DNA from: Anaerotignum propionicum
GTDB lineage: Bacteria; Bacillota; Clostridia; Lachnospirales; Anaerotignaceae
Assembly (NCBI RefSeq): GCF_024461735.1
Contig: NZ_JANGAD010000001.1
Span: forward strand, 372,001-436,000
Length of the DNA: 64,000 nt
Direction: 5' to 3'
Made by a program: the position numbers and the translations under genes. The notes below the pieces were generated by a model. The model was not told the origin of the DNA and did no database searches. It saw only the letters and a program-made list of their open reading frames with translations. Shown one piece after another: positions 55,288 through 62,889 of the stretch. Each line of letters opens with the position of its first letter. Position 1 is the stretch's first letter.

Positions 55288-56712
55288 GTGACTGCTTTGA
55301 TGAAAATTCAGACCTTTATTCAAGCCTATGCCCAAGCAATTTCGTCTATTTTAGAATGTGATGTAACGGTGGTGGATAACCAATTAATACGAGTGGCAGG
55401 AACGGGAAATTATGCCTTCGAAGTGGGAAATACCATTGCCCATGCTAAGTTTTTTCATGAAATTTTGAAATCAGGGAAATGCGGCATTATCACCAATGCG
55501 GCGGAGGACCCTAGTTGTATTGGCTGTGAAAAGCGTGCTTACTGTAAGGAATTGGCAGACTTAGCATATCCAATTTTCAAAGATGAGATTGTAGTAGGGG
55601 TAATTTCCATTGTTGCCTTTGAAGAAGGACAGCGGGAAAGCCTGCTGAAAAATCGAGGAAAATTAGAGGAGTTTTTAAAATATATGACCATGCTTTTGGA
55701 AAGCAAGCTGTATACCGCTGAAGCACGGGATCGCTTAGAGCAGCAGTTACAGGTGGTTCACGATGATAAAAAGGGATGGTCTTTTGTGGGAAAAAGTCAA
55801 AAAATGCAAGAAGCCATTGCCATTGGCTGCAAGGTTGCCAAATCCGGTTCCACTGTTTTTTTGCGTGGCGAAAGTGGAACAGGGAAGGAAATTATGGCCA
55901 AGATGATTCATGGACTGAGCCAAAGATGTGATAAACTTATGATTTCCATTAACTGCGCAGCAATTCCTGAAAACTTGGTGGAAAGTGAGCTCTTTGGTTA
56001 CGAAGAAGGTGCTTTTACCGGTGCAAAGAAAAAGGGTGCAATCGGAAAGTTTGAGTTGGCGGATAAAAGCACTATCTTTTTGGATGAAATCGGAGATATG
56101 CCCCTACATGTGCAAACAAAGCTTTTGCGTGTTTTACAAGAAAATAAGCTTGAGCGCATTGGTGGACACAAGCAGATTCCCATTGATATTCGGGTGATTT
56201 GTGCCACCAATAAAAACATTGAGCAAATGGTGCAAGAAGGAACCTTTCGGGAGGATTTATATTACCGCTTAAATATAATCCCCATTGAGTTACCTCCTTT
56301 GCGCACCAGAAAAGAGGATATTCCCCCGTTGGTGGATCACTATATTGAGTATTATAATCAGAAGTTGAGCAAACATATTAAAGGTGTGACAGCAGAAGTA
56401 ATGCAGACTTTAGTTAACTACAATTGGCCTGGAAATGTTAGAGAATTAAAAAATATTATGGAGTATTTAGCAAACATTGTAGAATCTGAAGAAGTACAGC
56501 TTTCTGACTTGCCTGACCATATTGTATTACGATCTACAAAGGGCTATGATGCTTGGTCATTGGATAAAATAATGGAAGAATATGAAAAACGAGTGCTCTC
56601 TAATTTAATTAAAGAGGATGACTCTGTAGAGGAGAAAGAAAAGTTGGCAGAGACTCTGCAAATTAGCCGTGCAACCCTCTATCGGAAATTAAAAAAACAC
56701 AATTTACTGTAA
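55288..56712 (+). CDS. Sigma-54-dependent activator, CdsR-like
   Basis: A 474-residue regulator. A sensory N-terminus of about 150 residues contains a Cys cluster (KCGIITNAAEDPSCIGCEKRAYCKE). An AAA+ domain follows with Walker A GESGTGKE, the sigma-54 contact loop GAFTGA and Walker B IFLDEIGD, then a Fis-type HTH (EKEKLAETLQISRATLYRKLKKHNLL). It opens sigma-54 promoters using ATP. From memory, C. difficile CdsR has this role for a cysteine desulfidase gene next to it, as here. GTG 55288 is chosen because AGAGGTGA precedes it; GTG 55279 lies inside that site. The cysteines could sense cysteine, sulfide or a metal cluster. Confidence 0.92.
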   Translation: MTALMKIQTFIQAYAQAISSILECDVTVVDNQLIRVAGTGNYAFEVGNTIAHAKFFHEILKSGKCGIITNAAEDPSCIGCEKRAYCKELADLAYPIFKDEIVVGVISIVAFEEGQRESLLKNRGKLEEFLKYMTMLLESKLYTAEARDRLEQQLQVVHDDKKGWSFVGKSQKMQEAIAIGCKVAKSGSTVFLRGESGTGKEIMAKMIHGLSQRCDKLMISINCAAIPENLVESELFGYEEGAFTGAKKKGAIGKFELADKSTIFLDEIGDMPLHVQTKLLRVLQENKLERIGGHKQIPIDIRVICATNKNIEQMVQEGTFREDLYYRLNIIPIELPPLRTRKEDIPPLVDHYIEYYNQKLSKHIKGVTAEVMQTLVNYNWPGNVRELKNIMEYLANIVESEEVQLSDLPDHIVLRSTKGYDAWSLDKIMEEYEKRVLSNLIKEDDSVEEKEKLAETLQISRATLYRKLKKHNLL

Positions 56713-56726
56713 TCTCATTTTTGAGA
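56713..56726. promoter_or_regulatory. Probable activator site UAS1
   Basis: TCTCA-TTTT-TGAGA, a perfect 14-base inverted repeat starting at the base after the activator stop codon. Confidence 0.65.
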
Positions 56727-56731
56727 AACTA

Positions 56732-56745
56732 TCTCATGAATGAGA
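56732..56745. promoter_or_regulatory. Probable activator site UAS2
   Basis: TCTCA-TGAA-TGAGA, with its centre 19 bases from the centre of UAS1, about two helical turns. Confidence 0.65.
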
Positions 56746-56777
56746 AAGAAATCATATAAAAAATCATATAAAAAAGT

Positions 56778-56824
56778 GCCCTTTTGCAAAGCACATTCTT
56801 GTGGGAAATGCAAGGGCTTTTTTT
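56778..56824 (+). terminator. Terminator after the sigma-54 activator gene
   Basis: GCCCTT pairs with AAGGGC, extended by a GCA/TGC stem with a two-base bulge, then seven Ts. It lies between the first two activator sites and the third. Confidence 0.75.
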
Positions 56825-56979
56825 ATTTATGAAACAGTAGAGATAAAATGATATCCCTTGAAATACGTTTCTGTATTTAAATATTTAAGTGAGTAAAAAA
56901 TATCTAATCCTTAAAATAGCAATCCTTTTTTTGTTTCAGTTTCCCTCTGTAAAAATAAAAAAATGGTTTTCTAATACAT

Positions 56980-56993
56980 TCTCAATGTTGAGA
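56980..56993. promoter_or_regulatory. Probable activator site UAS3
   Basis: TCTCA-ATGT-TGAGA, a third copy, centred about 50 bases upstream of the -24 element. The rest of 56825-57104 has no gene. Confidence 0.65.
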
Positions 56994-57034
56994 AAAATGC
57001 CGGCAAACGGTAGCGGAAAATATGTGATTTCCTT

Positions 57035-57051
57035 TTGGCATTTATTTTGCT
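57035..57051 (+). promoter_or_regulatory. Sigma-54 (-24/-12) promoter of the cysteine desulfidase gene
   Basis: TTGGCA-TTTATT-TTGCT matches the consensus TGGCAC-N5-TTGCW, with GG and GC separated by exactly ten bases. It lies about 55 bases before the gene and downstream of three matching inverted repeats. Confidence 0.85.
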
Positions 57052-57104
57052 CTATATAACTGTGTAAAGAAGAGACGGTTGTAATGTTCAAGGAGGAAGT
57101 GACG

Positions 57105-58379
57105 ATGGATATGAATCTAGTATTGGATAAAATAAAGGCTGAGATGAAGCCAAGTATGGGGTGCACAGAGCCTGTTGCAATTGGATTGGCAGTTTCCAGA
57201 ACCTGTGAGATGTTGAAAAAACCTGCAACCCATTTAGACATGATTATTAGCTCTAATATTTTCAAAAATGCTTATAGCGTACAAATTCCCAATGCAGGAA
57301 CCAATGGGATTGAGCTTTCCTGTACATTAGGTTTTGTTCTAAGCAAGCCAGGAAATACCATGGAGATTTTTGCTGAAATTCTTCCTGAGCAGGTTGAGAG
57401 AGCAAAAAAATTGGTGAAGGATGGATTTGTTTCTGTAAAAGTTCTTCCCAGCAGTGAGTTTTATATTGAGTGCTTTGCAATCAATGAGGAAGAAAGGGCA
57501 CATACCATAACCGAAAAGGCTCATGACAATTTAATTTTATCGGAAGTTAATGGCGAAGTGATTATTGATAAACGGACTCTTTCTGCATCAGAGAGCACAA
57601 TCAATGGTTTTGATATAACCAAGTATTCCTTTGCTGATTTTTATGAATGGGCGAATACCATTGATGCGAGGGATTTGGCTTTTATCAAAGAAGGTATTGA
57701 TATGAATTTGGCAGTAGCCCAGATTGGGATGCAGAAAAAGTATGCCATCGGCGTTGGGCCTGCATTGAAGAACTTAGTGGGAAAAGGTCTGATTGCCAAT
57801 GATATGCTGACGGAGATTAAGCAACTTACCGCAGCTGCCAGTGATTTTCGTATGAGTGGCGGTAATGGTTCAGTTATGACGTTTTTGGGTAGTGGTAATC
57901 AAGGGATTGAAACCATGGTACCCATGGCGATTTTTGCGAAACATAGAAATGTTCCCGAAGAGACGCTTTTAAGAGCTGAGTTTTTGGGTATGTTGGTAAT
58001 CATGTATATGAAGTATCATGTTGGCCGTCTATCCCCAATTTGTGGGGCTACCTTGGCGGCATCAGGTGGTGCCGCAGGCATGACATATATGATGGGAGGC
58101 AATTTAAATCAGATTTCTGGCGCAGTGCAAAATATGATGGGTGGTGTTGCCGGTATGTTCTGTGATGGCGCAAAGGGCGGTTGCTCCTTAAAGCTATCTG
58201 TTTGTGCAGGTGAGGCGGTTTACTCAGCAATGCTAGCTATGGATGACAGCATTATTCAGGCAACTGATGGGTTTATCAGTGAAAAAGTGGAAGATACAGC
58301 AAAAAATTTGGCTAGACTTTCCCATGAAGGCTTGGCAGATGTTGATATGAAGGTAATTGAAATTATGATGGCAAAATAA
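57105..58379 (+). CDS. cyuA: L-cysteine desulfidase family protein (CyuA/YhaM/CdsB type)
   Basis: A 424-residue protein related to Fe-S serine dehydratase alpha chains. SMGCTEPVAIGLAVS, SPICGATLAASGGAAGMTYMMGGN and MFCDGAKGGCSLKLS supply the four cysteines expected to hold a [4Fe-4S] cluster. Family members break L-cysteine into pyruvate, ammonia and sulfide. GGAGG lies eight bases before ATG 57105; an in-frame ATG at 57084 is less likely. The sigma-54 promoter and activator sites just upstream and the CdsR-like gene next door strongly support cysteine-inducible expression. Confidence 0.9.
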   Translation: MDMNLVLDKIKAEMKPSMGCTEPVAIGLAVSRTCEMLKKPATHLDMIISSNIFKNAYSVQIPNAGTNGIELSCTLGFVLSKPGNTMEIFAEILPEQVERAKKLVKDGFVSVKVLPSSEFYIECFAINEEERAHTITEKAHDNLILSEVNGEVIIDKRTLSASESTINGFDITKYSFADFYEWANTIDARDLAFIKEGIDMNLAVAQIGMQKKYAIGVGPALKNLVGKGLIANDMLTEIKQLTAAASDFRMSGGNGSVMTFLGSGNQGIETMVPMAIFAKHRNVPEETLLRAEFLGMLVIMYMKYHVGRLSPICGATLAASGGAAGMTYMMGGNLNQISGAVQNMMGGVAGMFCDGAKGGCSLKLSVCAGEAVYSAMLAMDDSIIQATDGFISEKVEDTAKNLARLSHEGLADVDMKVIEIMMAK

Positions 58380-59001
58380 AGAGTAATTGCCATTTCTGAT
58401 TTAGCTTTTTTAAGAGACCATTAAAAGTATTTAGGAAATCATTGATAAAGAATAAGTGCGTTTAAAATTTTATAAATGGGAGATAATACTTCTTAGGACA
58501 CCTCTATATTTTAAACGTAAATCTTTTTTATGAAATGCTAATTCAGAATTTTTTGTTTCTTCACACCCCCCGTTTTGCACAATGGCGTGCCAAAAGGGGG
58601 AAATAAGGAAATCAATTATTTCAATATAAATTCCCCCGAAAAGACTCCTTATTTTTAAGGAGTTTTTTCATATCTTCAATATTCTTAGACTTTAAGCATA
58701 TAAAATGCCACAAACAGTGGTTTTACAATAATTTAACGACTTGCATAAGCTTGTGAACATTTATGTATAAGTAATGCACTAGTAACAACGTGCCTTAAAA
58801 GCTTGATTTATCAGGTTTTTAAAACATATCTTACAATAGTCTTAAGTTTCTATGAAAGCATTGCGGTCTTTCTTAATGATTGGTAGACTATTACAGGTAA
58901 AATAATACAATTAATGTTTCTTGCAAGGGGCGGGTGCTTTTGGGGGGCGTGCGTCATGAGAGTGCAATTAGGGGTAAGAAAGTGATAAAAGGGGGAAATG
59001 T
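58380..59001. other. 622-base intergenic region with three hairpins
   Basis: No gene is supported. An inverted repeat pairs CGTTTAAAAT (58459-58468) with ATTTTAAACG (58508-58517). A G/C-rich hairpin (58566-58600) pairs CCCCC and TTTTG with CAAAA and GGGGG and has no U-tract. A terminator-like ACTCCTT/AAGGAGT stem with six Ts follows at 58644-58668. Together they could be a small RNA or the 3' end of the desulfidase transcript. A G-rich stretch at 58926-58950 lies before the next gene. Confidence 0.5.
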
Positions 59002-60477
59002 ATGACGAAGGAAGAAATTCGTGCTGTTTATGGTGTGGAAATAAGCTCCATAGAGCGTTTTCGTAGCAACGGCTTAGTTACGCCAAGAAGGCTGGAAGAT
59101 GGGTCTCTGGTATATAGTGAGGCAGACGGAGAAATGTTTCAAAGGTTGGTATTGTTAGATATTGTGGGAGTTTCGGAAAATGATTTTGTAGAATTGCGGA
59201 GTAAGGAAACAACACTAAAGTTGTTATTACAAAGACAAATGTGGCGGCTGGAGGATGGCTGCTTGGCTAAGGCGATTTGCAAAGATATTCTGGAGGAAGA
59301 GGGGGATTTAAAAAGTTTTGATGCCCTAAAATATCTGGAACGATTAAAAGCCTACGAGCATGAACCTGAGAAAATCCTCATATATGGCCCAAATTATCGA
59401 AATCAGGTTTTTCGGCCATGGCGTAGGTATTTTGCCAGGGGGTTGGATGCATCCATCTATGCATTAATTTTCAATGCTATCCTTGGTTTTATTTTACATG
59501 TGAATTTAATGAATGAAGGATGGTTGGTGCGAATCGTAGAAGCCATAGTTGCAGTGATTATAATGCTTTTGATTGAGCCTTTGTTATTAAATCGTTTTGG
59601 TACCACCTTTGGTAAATGGGTATTTGGTTTAAGGGTGGAGAAGACTGATGGTAATCCACTCTCTTATAAAGACGGTTTGCGCCGTACATGGGGGATGATT
59701 GGCAAGGGTCAAGGTTATGAGGTTCCAATTTATAACTTAGTGCGCTTATACAAGAGCTATAAATTATGTAAACAAAAAGAGGTTCAGCCTTGGGATGAAG
59801 GCGTTTCCTATACCATAAAGGACACGAAAGGGTTCCGAGTGGTTGCTTGTATCCTTTTAAATGTTGTTATAGTATTTATCTCATCTGTAATGTTGCAGGT
59901 ACAGCAATTACCTCCTAACCGTGGGGATATTACCCTTGAACAGTTTGCTGAAAACTATAATTACTTCTGCAAATATTATGATGTGAATGATTGGTTATAC
60001 ATGGATCAGAATGGTCAGTTGGTAGACAAATATACTGATGGAGTAGTGGACAGAGATAATATGATACATATTAGCACGCTTAGAACAGTTTTTGCATATG
60101 ATCCAACTGAGGAACTGCCAAATTATAACTATAGAATTGAAAATGCATATTTAAAAGAAGTATCCTTTGTTTATGGTGTGGAAAATAAAGAGCATTGGAC
60201 AGATAAGGAAAAAATACAGCAATATTTGATTGGCATGGCTTTTGGTGGTACTGATAAAGAAGTTAAAATATTATTTCCTAATACCTCGGAAGTTATTTTA
60301 TCAAAAATGAGATACGTAGATAATTTTAATTTCACCAGTGGAAACACCAGATACTTCTGCAATGTGGAAAAGATGGGTTACGAAGGTAATGATTTTATTA
60401 CCCCCTTGGAGAATGGCCAAAGATCTTATTACAAAATGAATTTTTCTGTTACGAAGGAAAAAGAGGAGATTAATTAA
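59002..60477 (+). CDS. MerR-like HTH fused to an RDD membrane domain
   Basis: A 491-residue protein. Residues 1-70 look like a MerR-type winged helix (TKEEIRAVYGVEISSIERFRSNGLVTPRRLEDGSLVYSEADGEMFQRL). Near 140-260 is an RDD domain (WRRYFARGLDASIYALIFNAILGFIL, RFGTTFGKWVFGLRVEKTDGNPLSYKDGLRRT) with three membrane segments. A further segment at ~285-300 leads to an extracytoplasmic C-terminal domain (~310-491) of unknown type. This would be a membrane-tethered DNA-binding protein, though the HTH might be a remnant or protein-binding module. AAAAGGGGG precedes the ATG. It is monocistronic. Confidence 0.8.
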   Translation: MTKEEIRAVYGVEISSIERFRSNGLVTPRRLEDGSLVYSEADGEMFQRLVLLDIVGVSENDFVELRSKETTLKLLLQRQMWRLEDGCLAKAICKDILEEEGDLKSFDALKYLERLKAYEHEPEKILIYGPNYRNQVFRPWRRYFARGLDASIYALIFNAILGFILHVNLMNEGWLVRIVEAIVAVIIMLLIEPLLLNRFGTTFGKWVFGLRVEKTDGNPLSYKDGLRRTWGMIGKGQGYEVPIYNLVRLYKSYKLCKQKEVQPWDEGVSYTIKDTKGFRVVACILLNVVIVFISSVMLQVQQLPPNRGDITLEQFAENYNYFCKYYDVNDWLYMDQNGQLVDKYTDGVVDRDNMIHISTLRTVFAYDPTEELPNYNYRIENAYLKEVSFVYGVENKEHWTDKEKIQQYLIGMAFGGTDKEVKILFPNTSEVILSKMRYVDNFNFTSGNTRYFCNVEKMGYEGNDFITPLENGQRSYYKMNFSVTKEKEEIN

Positions 60478-60517
60478 ACAAAAATATTGAAGTTATAAAG
60501 AAATGGAAGCAATAAAA

Positions 60518-60556
60518 AAAGCGGTAGTTTCCGGATATGGAAATTACCGCTTTAGT
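60518..60556. terminator. Terminator between MerR-RDD gene and topoisomerase genes
   Basis: AAAGCGGTAGTTTCC pairs with GGAAATTACCGCTTT (one mismatch) between convergent genes. Confidence 0.85.
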
Positions 60557-60640
60557 TTGTCTAGCAACGCATTGAATAAAATCTACAATGAGCTTTGCCC
60601 ATCGACAAAAAAGGGCGAATTAAGATTTTTATGCTGATGA

Positions 60641-62872
60641 TTACTTTTCTTCATCTAAGCGCAGCTGCTCTTGCAATCCGTTGGCAGCCTTATCTTTTTC
60701 TTGAATGAAATGCCCTGTGGAGGGTACTTTTTTTGTGCGGTAATATTCAATATCTTCGGAAAGAAAGGCTTCCGGTTTGATTACAGCAGTAATCACGCTG
60801 TTTTTCTTTAAGGTATAAACCTGAATCCCAGAGGCACTTTTTGAGGCATTGATGGGAATCATATCTGTGTTTAATAAGGTAGCCTTGTCACGATTACGCA
60901 TTAAAACAAAATCTGTATCTTCCTCCAGCTTCTCCATATAAACCAGTTTCGCACGGGATGAATAGGCATTGACCAGCTTGCGACGGTTCATTTTTGTAGC
61001 ATATGCGGATAGCTGAACTTTCGCAGCTTTTCCGTTTTCAAAGAAGAATACCACAAAGCCCGAATAATCCCCAGTTGCAGTCATAAAAATAATACGTTCC
61101 TCTGACTCCATACCCAAAAGATTTGGCAAATAATCTCCCAAAACACTAGCTTTTGTGTCAGAAATATCACTGGCTTTCATTTTATAAACATTATTTCGGT
61201 CAGAGAAAAATAAAATTTCGCTACGGTTGGTAGTTTCCAATTCATAAAGAATTTTATCCTCATCTTTTAGCTTTTGTTCTCCCGCAGAACGTAAAGAAGC
61301 AAGAGGGATCTTTTTGAAATAGTTCTCTTCGGTAAGGAACAAACGGATGCCATAATCTTCGATTAAGTCGTCCTTCGTAATGGTTACAACTGCGTCTTCC
61401 TGGACGATTTCTGTTTTTCTGGGTTTTCCGAATTTCTTTTGGACATTTTTCAGCTGTTTGCAAATGATAGCTTTGATTTTTCCATCGCTTTTTAAGGTAT
61501 CTTTTAGATCTTGAATTTCCTCTGCTAAGGTTTTCAATTCTTCAATACGCTTTAATATATATTCTTTATTGATATTTCTCAATTTGATTTCTGCTATATA
61601 TTCCCCTTGGATCTGGTCAATTTCAAACCCACTCATTAAATTTGGAACAACCATGCTTTCTTGCTCTGTATTACGGATAATGGCAATTGCTTTGTCAATA
61701 TCCATGAGAATTTTAGAAAGACCCATTAATAAATGATATTTTTCCTCTTTTTTATTAATATCAAAGGCTAGTTGACGTCGAATAGACTCTACACGAAAGT
61801 CCACCCAATATTTCAAAATATCTCCCACACCTAAGGTCATTGGTCTGCCTTGAATGAGAATATTGAAATTGCAGCTAAAGCTGTCCGAAAGGGGGGTCAA
61901 CGTAAAAAGTTTATGCATCAAAAGCTCTGGATTGGTGTTTCTTTTGATGTCTAAAGTGATTTTTAGACCACTCAAGTCCGTTTCATCCCGAATGTCAGTT
62001 ATATCTCTGATTTTTCCGCTTTTCACTAACGAAAGGATTTTATCAATAATGCTTTCAATGTTAGTGGTATAGGGTATTTCATAAACTTCAATACAGCTGT
62101 TATTCTTGTCAAAACGGTATTTTGCCCGAAGCTTAAAGCTGCCACGACCCGTTTGATAAATTTGTTCCAAATCTTTGCGGTTATAAATCAGTTCTCCCCC
62201 TGTTGAGAAATCTGGAGCAGGAAGATGGTCGCAAAGGTTAATGGTATTATCCTTGATATATTGTATGGTCGCTTCGCATAGCTCAGATAGATTAAAGCTG
62301 CAGATGGAGCTAGCCATACCCACGGCAATTCCTAGGTTTGGGTTAGCCAAAATATTAGGAAAGGTTGTGGGCAAAAGTGTTGGCTCCTTAATGGTACCAT
62401 CGTAATTATCCACAAAGTCTACGGTATTTTTTTCGATATCTCCAAAAACCTCGGCACAAATTGTACCGAGCTTCACCTCGGTATAACGGGGGGCAGCGTA
62501 TGCCATATCTTTGGAATATTGTTTACCAAAGTTCCCTTTGGAATCCACAAAAGGCACCAAAAGGGCACCGTTTCCTTCTGTTAAACGTACTAGTGTTTCG
62601 TATATTGCTCCATCCCCGTGGGGGTTTAATTTCATGGTCTGACCCACTACATTGGAGGATTTGGTTCTATCCCCCTTCAATAAATTCATGAGATACATGG
62701 TATATAAAAGCTTCCGGTGTGAGGGCTTAAATCCATCAATTTCGGGAATTGCACGGGAAACAATGACACTCATGGCATAGGGCATATAGTTTAATTCCAA
62801 AGTTTGGGTAATGGGTTGTTCTTGTATAAAGATTTCACTCACTTCAGTGTTTGTTGTTTTCTTTTTTGCCAT
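60641..62872 (-). CDS. parC: DNA topoisomerase IV subunit A-like protein
   Basis: A 743-residue type IIA topoisomerase A subunit. The breakage-reunion domain has the catalytic Tyr130 in YAAPRYTEVKL, with IPEIDGFKPSHRKLLYTMY and NPHGDGAIYETLVRLTEGN upstream and the GIAVGMASSI turn downstream. The C-terminus has YSSRAKLVYMEK-type blades of a degenerate beta-pinwheel. It is shorter than GyrA (about 820-850) and differs enough to suit the divergent clostridial ParC-like paralog. The gene follows the B subunit by 17 bases and is presumably co-transcribed. The start is ATG 62872. Confidence 0.88.
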   Translation of the reverse strand: MAKKKTTNTEVSEIFIQEQPITQTLELNYMPYAMSVIVSRAIPEIDGFKPSHRKLLYTMYLMNLLKGDRTKSSNVVGQTMKLNPHGDGAIYETLVRLTEGNGALLVPFVDSKGNFGKQYSKDMAYAAPRYTEVKLGTICAEVFGDIEKNTVDFVDNYDGTIKEPTLLPTTFPNILANPNLGIAVGMASSICSFNLSELCEATIQYIKDNTINLCDHLPAPDFSTGGELIYNRKDLEQIYQTGRGSFKLRAKYRFDKNNSCIEVYEIPYTTNIESIIDKILSLVKSGKIRDITDIRDETDLSGLKITLDIKRNTNPELLMHKLFTLTPLSDSFSCNFNILIQGRPMTLGVGDILKYWVDFRVESIRRQLAFDINKKEEKYHLLMGLSKILMDIDKAIAIIRNTEQESMVVPNLMSGFEIDQIQGEYIAEIKLRNINKEYILKRIEELKTLAEEIQDLKDTLKSDGKIKAIICKQLKNVQKKFGKPRKTEIVQEDAVVTITKDDLIEDYGIRLFLTEENYFKKIPLASLRSAGEQKLKDEDKILYELETTNRSEILFFSDRNNVYKMKASDISDTKASVLGDYLPNLLGMESEERIIFMTATGDYSGFVVFFFENGKAAKVQLSAYATKMNRRKLVNAYSSRAKLVYMEKLEEDTDFVLMRNRDKATLLNTDMIPINASKSASGIQVYTLKKNSVITAVIKPEAFLSEDIEYYRTKKVPSTGHFIQEKDKAANGLQEQLRLDEEK

Positions 62873-62889
62873 TTTGGTACACCGCTTTC

